Positions 7,461 to 14,543 of a DNA stretch of 64,000 bases are shown here, piece by piece. This DNA comes from Sphingobium sp. JS3065. GTDB lineage: Bacteria > Pseudomonadota > Alphaproteobacteria > Sphingomonadales > Sphingomonadaceae. The notes under the pieces are model-generated. The model was given only the letters and a program-made list of their open reading frames with translations. It did not search any database and was not told where the DNA came from. Each line of letters starts with the position of its first letter. Position 1 is the first letter of the stretch. Both the position numbers and the translations under genes were made by a program. The stretch is from the NCBI RefSeq assembly GCF_026427355.1, contig NZ_CP102664.1, forward strand, positions 3,041,501 through 3,105,500, read 5' to 3'.

Positions 7461-9521
7461 ATGACCGCATCCCCCAAAGCCCCCGTCGCCGCCCGCCGCC
7501 CGCACAGCTTCTCACATCATGGGATCATGGTGGAGGATCCCTATGCCTGGCTGCGCGATCCCGGCTATCCGGAGGTGAAGGACAAGGACGTCCTGTCCTA
7601 TCTGGAGGAGGAGAATGCCTGGTTCGAAGCCGCGATGCAGCCGCGCAAGGCGCTGACCGACACACTGTTCCAGGAGATGAAGGGCCGCATCAAGGAGGAT
7701 GACAGCTCCGTCCCGCAGAAGGACGGCGACAATATCTACTGGCGCGCCTTCGAAACCGGCGCGCAATATCGCAAATGGTACCGCAAACCCGTCGCAGGCG
7801 GCGACGATCAGTTGATCCTGGACGAACCCGCTCTGGCGGAGGGGCATGACTATTTCCGCCTGGGCGCCCTGTCGGTCAGCCCGGACGGCCGCTACCTCGC
7901 CTATGCCATCGACGATGACGGATCGGAACGGTTCGAGGCGCGGATCAAGGATCTCTTCACCGGGGAAATCCTGCCCGAAATCATCCCCGACACATTGTCG
8001 TCGCTGGTGTGGACCAGCGACAGCAGGGGCCTGCTCTACGGCATCGCCAACGACCAATGGCGCACCGACAATGCCCGCCTCCACTGGCTGGGCCAGCCGG
8101 TGGAAAGTGACGTGGAACTGTTTCACGAGGATGATGAGGGTTTCCGCGTCTCGATCGGCCTCACCTCCTCGGAAAAGTGGATCGTGATCGCGACCGGCGA
8201 CCATGTGACGACCGAGGCATGGCTGCTCCCCGCCGACAACCCCACCGCAAAGCCGCTGCTCGTCGCCCCGCGCAAGCCCGGCCGCGAATATGATGTCGAT
8301 GAACATGAGGGCACGCTCTACATCCGCACCAACGACACCCACCCCAATTTCCGGCTGGTGAAGGCGTCGCTGGAAACGCCGGGCCAGTGGGAAGAGGTCA
8401 TCGGCGCGGACCCGCATTTCTACCTGACCGATTTCACGCTGTTCAAAGGCTTCTACGTCACCGAGGGGCGGCAGGACGGCCTCGACCAGATCGAATTGCG
8501 CGACTACGCCACCCATAGCCCCAGGCGCATTCCCTTCCCGGAAGCCAGCTATTCCGCGTCGCTGGACGACAATCCCGAATATGACGTGACGAAGCTGCGC
8601 ATCGGCTATGAATCGATGGTCACGCCGGATACCATCTACGACTATCATCTCGATACCGGCGCGCTCGAAGTGCTGAAGGTCCAGGAAATCCCGTCCGGCT
8701 ATGACGCGGCCCGCTACACCACGGAGCGTCTGACGATCCCGGCCCGCGACGGCACTCAGATTCCCGTTTCCATCGTCTATCCCAAAGACCTGCCCCGCGA
8801 CGGCAGCGCGCCGCTGCATCTCTACGGCTATGGCGCTTATGGCATCGCGATGGAGCCGGGCTTCTCCACCAGCCGCCTGTCCCTGCTGGACCGGGGCTTC
8901 GCCTTCGCGCTCGCCCATATCCGGGGCGGCGACGATCTGGGCCAGCAATGGTATCTGGACGGGAAGCTCGACAAGCGCACCAACACCTTCACCGATTTCG
9001 TGGACGTCGCGAAGGGCCTGATCGAGCGCGGCTATACGGCGAAGGGCCGCATCAGCATCTCCGGCGGATCGGCGGGCGGCGAACTGATGGGCGCGGTCAT
9101 CAACAGCGATCCGGACCTCTGGGGCGCGGTGGTGGCGCATGTGCCCTTCGTGGACGTACTCAACACCATGCTGGACGGAAGCTTGCCGCTGACGCCCGGC
9201 GAATGGCCCGAATGGGGCAATCCGTTAGAGGACAAGGCGGCGTTCGAGACGATCCTGTCCTACGACCCCTACAGCAATGTCAGCGCCCAGGCCTATCCGC
9301 CGCTGATGGTGACGGCGGGTCTCAACGACCCCCGCGTCACCTATTGGGAACCGGCCAAATGGGTGGCGAAGCTGCGCGCTACGAAGACGGACGACAATAT
9401 CCTGCTGCTCAAGACCAATATGGGCGCGGGCCATGGCGGCAAGTCGGGCCGCTTCGAAAGCCTCCACGAAACGGCGGAGGAATTCGCCTTCATCCTCTGG
9501 CAACTCAACATCGCTCAATAA
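7461..9521 (+). CDS. S9 family peptidase, oligopeptidase B type
   Basis: 686 aa, normal for oligopeptidase B / prolyl oligopeptidase. The N-terminus (HGIMVEDPYAWLRDP) and a beta-propeller (about 70-400) lead into an alpha/beta-hydrolase domain. There GGSAGG supplies the nucleophile serine, GLNDPRVTYWEPAKW the aspartate and GAGHGGKSGR the histidine. These cytoplasmic enzymes cleave short peptides; the TYWEP-AKW context and overall length favour oligopeptidase B (basic residue specificity). ATG at 7461. A C-rich/G-rich repeat hairpin follows the stop. Divergent partner: aminopeptidase P. Confidence 0.9.
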   Translation: MTASPKAPVAARRPHSFSHHGIMVEDPYAWLRDPGYPEVKDKDVLSYLEEENAWFEAAMQPRKALTDTLFQEMKGRIKEDDSSVPQKDGDNIYWRAFETGAQYRKWYRKPVAGGDDQLILDEPALAEGHDYFRLGALSVSPDGRYLAYAIDDDGSERFEARIKDLFTGEILPEIIPDTLSSLVWTSDSRGLLYGIANDQWRTDNARLHWLGQPVESDVELFHEDDEGFRVSIGLTSSEKWIVIATGDHVTTEAWLLPADNPTAKPLLVAPRKPGREYDVDEHEGTLYIRTNDTHPNFRLVKASLETPGQWEEVIGADPHFYLTDFTLFKGFYVTEGRQDGLDQIELRDYATHSPRRIPFPEASYSASLDDNPEYDVTKLRIGYESMVTPDTIYDYHLDTGALEVLKVQEIPSGYDAARYTTERLTIPARDGTQIPVSIVYPKDLPRDGSAPLHLYGYGAYGIAMEPGFSTSRLSLLDRGFAFALAHIRGGDDLGQQWYLDGKLDKRTNTFTDFVDVAKGLIERGYTAKGRISISGGSAGGELMGAVINSDPDLWGAVVAHVPFVDVLNTMLDGSLPLTPGEWPEWGNPLEDKAAFETILSYDPYSNVSAQAYPPLMVTAGLNDPRVTYWEPAKWVAKLRATKTDDNILLLKTNMGAGHGGKSGRFESLHETAEEFAFILWQLNIAQ

Positions 9522-9528
9522 AGAAGCT

Positions 9529-9550
9529 CCCCTCCCGCTTGCGGGAGGGG
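9529..9550. repeat. CCCCTCCCGC/GCGGGAGGGG hairpin of a dispersed repeat
   Basis: A perfect 10-bp inverted repeat with a 2-base loop, right after the oligopeptidase stop and followed by GGTCGGGGGAGGGGCGAG. There is no T-run, so it is a repeat that may slow or end transcription, not a classic terminator. Confidence 0.55.
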
Positions 9551-9597
9551 TCGGGGGAGGGGCGAGCGCAGCGAGCGTCAATGGGAACCACGGAAGA

Positions 9598-9996
9598 ATG
9601 TCCTCCACCTACACCACCCAATTTACCGCCGGGCCTGAGCATATCGACATACTCGGCCATGTGAACAACGCCGTCTGGGTGCAATGGATGGAGCAGGTCG
9701 CCACCGAACATTGGGGCCGCGACGCCGCGCCGGATCATCTGGACGCCTATGCCTGGGTCGTGACCCGGCATGAGATCGACTATCGCGGCAATGTGAAGCA
9801 GGGCGAAACCGTCTCCGCCCGCACCTGGATTCCGCATGGACCGCGCGGCGCGCGCTTCGACCGGCACATGGAATTCACCGGTCCCGACGGCAAGGTGAAG
9901 GTGTCGGCCAAATCCACCTGGGCGATCATCGACCTGAAAACGGGCCGCATCCTCCGCGTCCCCCCGGACGTCGCGGCCCGCTTCTTCGAAGGCTAG
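9598..9996 (+). CDS. hotdog-fold acyl-CoA thioesterase (4-hydroxybenzoyl-CoA thioesterase/YbgC-like)
   Basis: 132 aa hotdog protein. The segment HIDILGHVNNAVWVQWMEQV (about residues 13-32) has the family motif with the catalytic Asp/His region and the asparagine pair, followed by the long central helix; the beta sheet follows (VVTRHEIDYRG, GETVSARTWI). Expected activity is hydrolysis of an acyl-CoA in the cytoplasm; the substrate cannot be told. ATG at 9598 follows GGAAGA closely. The stop TAG (9994-9996) is the first three bases of a TAGAGC repeat end, and the IS110 element begins two bases further on. The insertion thus just misses the gene. Confidence 0.85.
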   Translation: MSSTYTTQFTAGPEHIDILGHVNNAVWVQWMEQVATEHWGRDAAPDHLDAYAWVVTRHEIDYRGNVKQGETVSARTWIPHGPRGARFDRHMEFTGPDGKVKVSAKSTWAIIDLKTGRILRVPPDVAARFFEG

Positions 9997-10008
9997 AGTA
10001 TCCGTGAT

Positions 10009-10014
10009 GGTCAA
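10009..10014 (-). promoter_or_regulatory. -35 half of a junction promoter at the transposase-distal end
   Basis: On the minus strand this reads TTGACC, overlapping the transposase stop codon. In a circular or tandem form of the element it would be placed 17 bp upstream of TATGAC (11148-11153): 10 bases from this end, 2 of core and 5 from the other end. Inactive as a pair in the integrated copy. Confidence 0.6.
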
Positions 10015-10952
10015 CCCTGAGATTGTGCCCAGCACCTATTGGCCTTGAGCAATGCGTTTGCGGTGACGACGAGCTTTCGCATGACGGCGGTGATCGCGAT
10101 TTTGGCGGGCTTCCCAGCGTCGACGAGTTGTTGATACTTGGCCTTGAGGTCAGGGTTGTATCGGGCGGCGACGAGTGCCGGCATATAGAGAGCCTGCCTC
10201 ACGTTGGCGCGTCCGCCACGGATGAAGCTTTTGCCTTTCCATTGTCCGGACTGTCGCGCGACGGGGGCGAGACCAGCAAGCGATGCGGCCTGTTTGTTCT
10301 CAAGGCTGCCGAGTTCGGGCATGGTGGCGATGAGCTGGTTGGCGGTCAGCGTTCCCACACCCGCAATGCTGGTCAGGATCTGGTGCCGGCGCGTAAGTAC
10401 GGCATCGGCGGCGATCAGGTTGGAGATCTCGGTGTCGAGAGCCTCGATATGCCGATCGATTTGTTCGAGCCGCTGGCGACACTGGCGCTTGAGAAAGGCG
10501 ATGGTGAGATTTTTCTCGCGATTCTTGAGCGCCGTGCGGTCACGAACCAGGCCGTCGCGGGCATTGATGAGCTCCGCCATGTGGGCCTGCTGTGCGCTTC
10601 GAGCGGGTCTGACCGGTGGTTGCAAGGTTGCGGCCATACGAGCCAGCAGGATGGCGTCAATGCGATCGGTCTTGGCCAGCGTGCCAGTCGCCTGGGCGAA
10701 GCGCCGGGCCCGTTCAGGGTTGAGCTTCACACAGGGCCAGTTGGTCAGCGCCGCCTCCAGTGCGCGATGATAGGTGCCGGTTGCCTCATAGGCGATCCGT
10801 TCGACCGGCCATTGTCGTAGCCAGGCGATCAGCGCCTTGTGGCCCCTGGCCGTGTTGGCGAACTGGCGCTCGAAGCCGGCGGGGTAGGCATGGCAATCAA
10901 GGCTCGCTTTGGAGATGTCGATGCCGATCGTCTGTGGTAGATTGTCGCTCAT
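10011..10952 (-). CDS. IS110 family transposase (DEDD domain plus Transposase_20 domain)
   Basis: 313 aa, intact. The N-terminal RuvC-like DEDD domain shows GIDISKASLD (first acid, about residue 11), AYEATGTYH (about 56) and KTDRIDAILL (about 94-97). A long helical linker (about 130-190) follows. The C-terminal Transposase_20 domain has LTSIAGVGTLTANQLIATM, the LAGLAPVARQSGQWKG segment, and the serine in GKSFIRGGR, which in this family makes the covalent DNA link. ATG at 10952 is used; a TTG at 10988 lies inside the predicted guide RNA. It forms the only protein of the element, and the RNA encoded just upstream would guide it. Confidence 0.95.
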   Translation of the reverse strand: MSDNLPQTIGIDISKASLDCHAYPAGFERQFANTARGHKALIAWLRQWPVERIAYEATGTYHRALEAALTNWPCVKLNPERARRFAQATGTLAKTDRIDAILLARMAATLQPPVRPARSAQQAHMAELINARDGLVRDRTALKNREKNLTIAFLKRQCRQRLEQIDRHIEALDTEISNLIAADAVLTRRHQILTSIAGVGTLTANQLIATMPELGSLENKQAASLAGLAPVARQSGQWKGKSFIRGGRANVRQALYMPALVAARYNPDLKAKYQQLVDAGKPAKIAITAVMRKLVVTANALLKANRCWAQSQG

Positions 10953-10956
10953 CTTT

Positions 10957-11141
10957 TCCGCTGGCCCATGCTTGTCATCCGGGTCCAAAACCCTGGTATC
11001 CGTTCGGGCCTGATGGAAAAGAAAGGGGCGATCCTACTCTAACCCGGTCCCTGAACGACCCGCGGTTTTGCGATCCGTCCCCTTCCGCCCGGGCCGGAGT
11101 GGCCACCCCGGCCCGGGCAATCCAGCATGACCCAAACGGAT
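10957..11141 (-). ncRNA. predicted IS110 bridge RNA with target and donor loops
   Basis: On the minus strand the region folds into three parts. First is a GC-rich 5' stem-loop (11087-11118, GCCCGGGCCGG/CCGGCCCGGGC). Second is a target loop (11025-11082) closed by GGGG/CCCC and capped by GGTC/GACC. Third is a donor loop (10963-11010) closed by GGCCC/GGGCC and capped by GGGT/ACCC. The target loop strands read AAAACCGC, identical to the left target including the first core base, and GGTTAGAG, which pairs with CTCTAGCC across the core (8 pairs, one G.U). The donor loop strands read ACGGATAC, identical to one element end, and GACAAG, complementary to CTTGTC at the other end. The RNA 5' end is inferred from the junction -10. 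The fold was made by eye. Confidence 0.85.
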
Positions 11142-11147
11142 GGCAAT

Positions 11148-11158
11148 GTCATAAGACA
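11148..11158 (-). promoter_or_regulatory. -10 half of the junction promoter at the guide-RNA end
   Basis: Minus-strand TATGAC (11148-11153) plus the five outermost bases of the element. It pairs with TTGACC at 10009-10014 only when the ends are joined, giving exactly 17 bp spacing and a start about at the 5' end of the predicted bridge RNA. Confidence 0.6.
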
Positions 11159-11260
11159 AGCGGTTTTCGATCTGATTGAATCAGATCGGCCGCTCTATTC
11201 CTTTGTTTTACCGCGATTTCTTAAACGTCAGATGATGCCATCTGACTGGAAATCGCTCTA
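11159..11260. repeat. TAGAGC-ended two-hairpin repeat, copy 2 (interrupted by the IS110 element)
   Basis: Same sequence and orientation as copy 1, with one base different (11189). Its first bases TAGAG remain on the far side of the IS at 9994-9998. The restored element is 105 bp with 6-bp inverted ends TAGAGC/GCTCTA. Both ends supply the TAG stop of a converging gene: the thioesterase on the left and the DMT transporter on the right. Confidence 0.85.
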
Positions 11261-12142
11261 AGCCTGCTTGGTCCGCAGCGCCACGACCATCCCGGCAATC
11301 GCCAGCAGCGCGCCCGCACCCGCCAGCCCCGTCCATCGATAACCCTCCGCCAGCGTGGAGATCAGCATGGCGATCACCGGGATCAGCACGCTGGTATAGG
11401 CCGCGCGCCCCGCGCCCACGCGCTGGATCAGCCGGAAATAAAGCGGGAAGGTCACCACCGACCCCGCCAGCCCCAGCCACGCGATCCCGGCCAGATAGCT
11501 CGGCCGCGTCTCGATCACCGGCGGCCCCACCGTGACCCAGGCGAACAGCGCATCCACCGCCGCGCCGATCAGCATCGCCCAGGCCAGTACCGCCACCATC
11601 GGCAGCCGCCGGGCAATCTGCATCCCCTGCATCACATTGGCGACCGAAGCGCTCATCAGCCCGGCGACCGCGAAGGCCGCGCCCAGCAGCACCCTGTCCG
11701 ACCGCAGGCTCGCCGCTTCATGCGCCAGCATCAGCGCGATCCCCGCGACCGCCACCACCGATCCCGCGACGAAGGCTCGGCTCACCGGCTGGCGAAAGAA
11801 GAGGAAGGCAAGGATGCTGTTGGGGATCAGCAGCATGGCATAGACCACCGCCACCACGCCGGACGTCAGAAAATGCTCGGCCCGATAGACGAAGTTGAAA
11901 TTCATCACGAACTGCGCCGTGCCCAGCAACCCGGCGAAGACCAGTCCCCTGCCGCCGATATTCAGCGGCACGCGCCGCGCCCTGGCGAAGATCGCCATCG
12001 CCACACCGGCCAGCAGGAAACGGTAGCAGACCGACCAGCTCGCCGGCACGCTGCCCAACTGGTCGCGGATCACGATCCAGGTCGAACTCCAGATCAGCGT
12101 GACCAGGATGAAGGGCAGGGCGACGCCTTTGCCCTCGATCAT
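11258..12142 (-). CDS. DMT family (EamA) inner-membrane transporter
   Basis: 294 aa with ten predicted membrane helices in two EamA halves. It starts LPFILVTLIWSSTWIVIRDQ, a typical first helix of drug/metabolite exporters, and the second half repeats the pattern from about residue 150. The substrate is unknown; amino acid or metabolite export is usual. ATG at 12142 overlaps the upstream threonine aldolase stop (ATGA), so it is co-translated with that gene and might export a related compound (inference). The stop TAG is the end of the TAGAGC repeat, so the C-terminus has been set by the repeat. Confidence 0.88.
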   Translation of the reverse strand: MIEGKGVALPFILVTLIWSSTWIVIRDQLGSVPASWSVCYRFLLAGVAMAIFARARRVPLNIGGRGLVFAGLLGTAQFVMNFNFVYRAEHFLTSGVVAVVYAMLLIPNSILAFLFFRQPVSRAFVAGSVVAVAGIALMLAHEAASLRSDRVLLGAAFAVAGLMSASVANVMQGMQIARRLPMVAVLAWAMLIGAAVDALFAWVTVGPPVIETRPSYLAGIAWLGLAGSVVTFPLYFRLIQRVGAGRAAYTSVLIPVIAMLISTLAEGYRWTGLAGAGALLAIAGMVVALRTKQA

Positions 12143-13155
12143 CCCTGCAAGGCTCCGATCGCGTCGGCCAAAGGCTTCACGTTCCCGGCATCCTGCGACC
12201 AGTTGGTGACGAGCCGCGCCGCATCCTCGCCCCAGTCGTAGAAATCGAAGCCCTGCGCCCGCAAACGCGCCTTTTCCGCTGGAGAGAGCCGCACGAACAG
12301 CTCATTCGCCTCGACCGGATGCATCAGCCGCCCCGGCGCGCCTTCCGCCAGCGCTTGCGCCGCCGCATTGGCCGCCCGCGCATTGCGCAGCCAAAGGTCG
12401 TCCTCGACCATCGCCAGCAATTGCGCCGCCAGATAGCGTCCCTTGGAGAAGAGATGCCCGGCCCGCTTGCGCCGTCGCGCCGCCTCCGCCGCCCGCGCCT
12501 CCGCCCGCTCCCCGAAAAAGACCAGAGCCTCCCCGATCATCCCGCCATTCTTGACGCAGCCGAAGGAGAGGATGTCGACCCCCGCCCGCCAGGTCACGTC
12601 GCCGGGATGGCAGCCCAGATGCGCCACCGCATTGGCGAAGCGGGCCCCGTCCATATGGAAGCCCAGCCCATGGTCCCGCGCCAAATCGCCCAGCACCGCG
12701 ACCTCATCGGGCGTATAGGCCAGCCCATATTCGGTCGCCTGGGTAATGCTGATCGCCCGCGCTGGCACCTGATGCACGTCCGGGCGGATCGCCTTCAGCC
12801 GCTCGGTCACGATGTCGGGCGACAGTTTCGCGCCCTCGCCGGGCAGCGCCATCAGGCTGGCCCCATGGGTGTAGAAGCCCGGCGCGCCGCATTCGTCGAC
12901 GACGATATGCGCCTCCTCATGGCACAGCACCCCGCCATAGGGCGGGCTGAGGCACGCCAGCGCGATGCTGTTCGCCGCCGTGCCGGTCGCGATCCACAGC
13001 GCCACCGCCTTCGTGCCGAACAGTTCGGAAAAGGCGCCGTTCAGCCGCCCGCTCCACGCATCGCCGTCATAGCCGTGATCGGCACGGTCGGCGGCCATGA
13101 TCGCGGCCATCACCTCCGGGCAGACCGGCGTCGCATTGTCGGAAAAAAAGTGCAT
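12139..13155 (-). CDS. low-specificity L-threonine aldolase
   Basis: 338 aa fold-type I PLP enzyme of the threonine aldolase/beta-eliminating lyase family. It begins with the characteristic FFSDNATPVCPEV. Other landmarks are ATGTAANSIAL for the phosphate site, CHEEAHIVVDECGAP, HMDGARFANAV with the PLP aspartate, and SFGCVKNGGMIGEA with the lysine that binds PLP. It splits threonine or allo-threonine to glycine and acetaldehyde. ATG at 13155 gives the family N-terminus; an ATG 24 bp upstream would add RRGYPCP, which I judge less likely. It overlaps the DMT transporter by 4 bp and is transcribed away from ilvE. Confidence 0.9.
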   Translation of the reverse strand: MHFFSDNATPVCPEVMAAIMAADRADHGYDGDAWSGRLNGAFSELFGTKAVALWIATGTAANSIALACLSPPYGGVLCHEEAHIVVDECGAPGFYTHGASLMALPGEGAKLSPDIVTERLKAIRPDVHQVPARAISITQATEYGLAYTPDEVAVLGDLARDHGLGFHMDGARFANAVAHLGCHPGDVTWRAGVDILSFGCVKNGGMIGEALVFFGERAEARAAEAARRRKRAGHLFSKGRYLAAQLLAMVEDDLWLRNARAANAAAQALAEGAPGRLMHPVEANELFVRLSPAEKARLRAQGFDFYDWGEDAARLVTNWSQDAGNVKPLADAIGALQG

Positions 13156-13309
13156 GGGGCAGGGATAGCCGCGCCGCATTCCAGCGCCAAGATGCCACCG
13201 GGATCGGATCGGCTATGGGCCGCCACATGGGTCAGTAATATTGACCGATTGTTTCGCGCCGCCAACTGTGACATAGGCGGCCCCGTCCAACCCAAAGGAG
13301 TTTTTCGTC

Positions 13310-14401
13310 ATGGACGTCCAGCAGACTTCGCGCTTCACCGTCACCCGCAGCGGCAAGGCCGTACCGGCTGACCGGCGCGCCGACTTGCTGGCGGACCCCG
13401 GTTTCGGAAAACTCTTCACCGACCATATGGTGACGATTCGCTATACGGAGGGGCAGGGCTGGCACAGCCACGCCATCGGCCCGCGTGAACCGTTCCAGCT
13501 CGATCCGGCCTGCGCCGTGCTGCATTATGCGCAGGAAATCTTCGAAGGGATGAAGGCCTATCGCCTGGAGGATGGCAGCATCGCCATGTTCCGGCCGGAG
13601 GAAAATGCCCGCCGCTTCGCCGAATCGGCCGAACGCATGGCCATGCCGGTCCTGCCCGAAGACCTGTTCCTGGAAGCGGTCGAATTGCTGGTGAAGACCG
13701 ATGCCGACTGGATTCCGGGCGGGGAGGGCAGCCTGTACCTGCGCCCCTTCATGTTCGCCAGCGAGACCTTCCTGGGCGTGCGTCCGGCGAATGAGTATAT
13801 TTTCTGCGTCATCGCCTCGCCCGCGGGCGCTTATTTCAAGGGCGGCAAGAAGGCGGTCACGCTCTGGGTGTCGGAACATTTCACCCGCGCGGCGCGGGGC
13901 GGCACCGGCGCTGCCAAGTGCGGCGGCAACTATGCCGCATCGCTGGTGGCGCAGAAGGAAGCGATCAGCCATGGCTGCGACCAGGTCGTCTTCCTCGACG
14001 CCGCCGAAAATAAGTGGGTCGAGGAACTGGGCGGCATGAACGTCTTCTTCGTGATGGACGACGGGTCGATCGTCACCCCGCCGCTGTCCGGCACGATCCT
14101 GCCGGGCATCACCCGCAACAGCATCATCTCGCTCGCCCGCGCCAAGGGGCATGAAGTGCGCGAGGAACCCTACAGCTTCGCCCAGTGGCGCGCCGACGCC
14201 GCCAGCGGCAAGCTGCGCGAGGCGTTCGCCTGCGGCACGGCGGCGGTCGTCACCGCCATCGGCACGGTGAAGAGCGTCAATGGCGACTTCACCATCGGCA
14301 ATGGCGACGGCGGCATCGTGACTGAAGGGCTGCGCGCCGACCTCACCGGCATCCAGCGCGGCACGGTGGCCGATCCGGCGAACTGGGTGCGGAAACTGTA
14401 A
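13310..14401 (+). CDS. ilvE: branched-chain amino acid aminotransferase
   Basis: 363 aa fold-type IV PLP enzyme of the longer (eukaryote/actinobacteria-like) IlvE group. Motifs are HYAQEIFEGMKAYR near residue 72, YLRPFMFASE, GTGAAKCGGNYAASL with the PLP lysine (about 204), and EELGGMNVFFV. It carries out the last step of Leu, Ile and Val synthesis. ATG at 13310 has AAAGGAG 9 bp upstream. A TTGACC sits about 70 bp upstream as a possible -35, but I see no convincing -10. Divergent from ltaE; a dispersed repeat follows. Confidence 0.94.
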   Translation: MDVQQTSRFTVTRSGKAVPADRRADLLADPGFGKLFTDHMVTIRYTEGQGWHSHAIGPREPFQLDPACAVLHYAQEIFEGMKAYRLEDGSIAMFRPEENARRFAESAERMAMPVLPEDLFLEAVELLVKTDADWIPGGEGSLYLRPFMFASETFLGVRPANEYIFCVIASPAGAYFKGGKKAVTLWVSEHFTRAARGGTGAAKCGGNYAASLVAQKEAISHGCDQVVFLDAAENKWVEELGGMNVFFVMDDGSIVTPPLSGTILPGITRNSIISLARAKGHEVREEPYSFAQWRADAASGKLREAFACGTAAVVTAIGTVKSVNGDFTIGNGDGGIVTEGLRADLTGIQRGTVADPANWVRKL

Positions 14402-14407
14402 CCGAGG

Positions 14408-14482
14408 TCCGTTCGCCCTGAGCGAAGTCGAAGGGCAATGCTGAGCGGAGCGAAGCACTTCGCTATGTTCAGCCCGAACGGA
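14408..14482. repeat. dispersed sphingomonad repeat, short version (copy C)
   Basis: TCCGTTCGCCCTGAGCGAAG on the left and AGCCCGAACGGA on the right form inverted ends around 75 bp. It starts 7 bp after the ilvE stop. Confidence 0.75.
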
Positions 14483-14543
14483 GGAGGGGGAAGGGAAATT
14501 GCCGCCCTTCCCAATTCCCTCCTAGCCGCCTAGAACGCCCTTC

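Larger units (their letters stand above)
9999..11158 (-). mobile_element. IS110-family insertion sequence with CT core, inserted in a TAGAGC repeat
   Basis: The ends are fixed by comparison with the uninterrupted repeat at 1-104. The left flank ends TAGAG (9994-9998) and the right flank resumes CGGTTTTCG at 11161. The dinucleotide AG (CT on the transposase strand) is present on both sides (9997-9998 and 11159-11160). Removing 1160 bp plus one core restores TAGAGCGGTTTTCG. The element has no long terminal inverted repeats, one transposase gene on the minus strand, 12 bp between its stop and one end, and 206 bp between the other end and its start. This is the layout of the IS110 group rather than the IS1111 group. 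Confidence 0.92.

Noticed and set aside
10953..10988. Transposase start at TTG 10988
   Set aside because: It would place twelve extra codons across the donor loop of the predicted guide RNA; ATG 10952 fits the family N-terminus.
9999..11158. IS1111-subgroup assignment of the element
   Set aside because: That subgroup has subterminal inverted repeats and its guide RNA after the transposase; here the long noncoding part is upstream and only 12 bp follow the stop.
1..11260. Composite transposon bounded by the two TAGAGC repeats
   Set aside because: The repeats are only about 100 bp and carry no transposase. The DNA between them is housekeeping-type, and each copy is explained as an independent insertion at a gene end.
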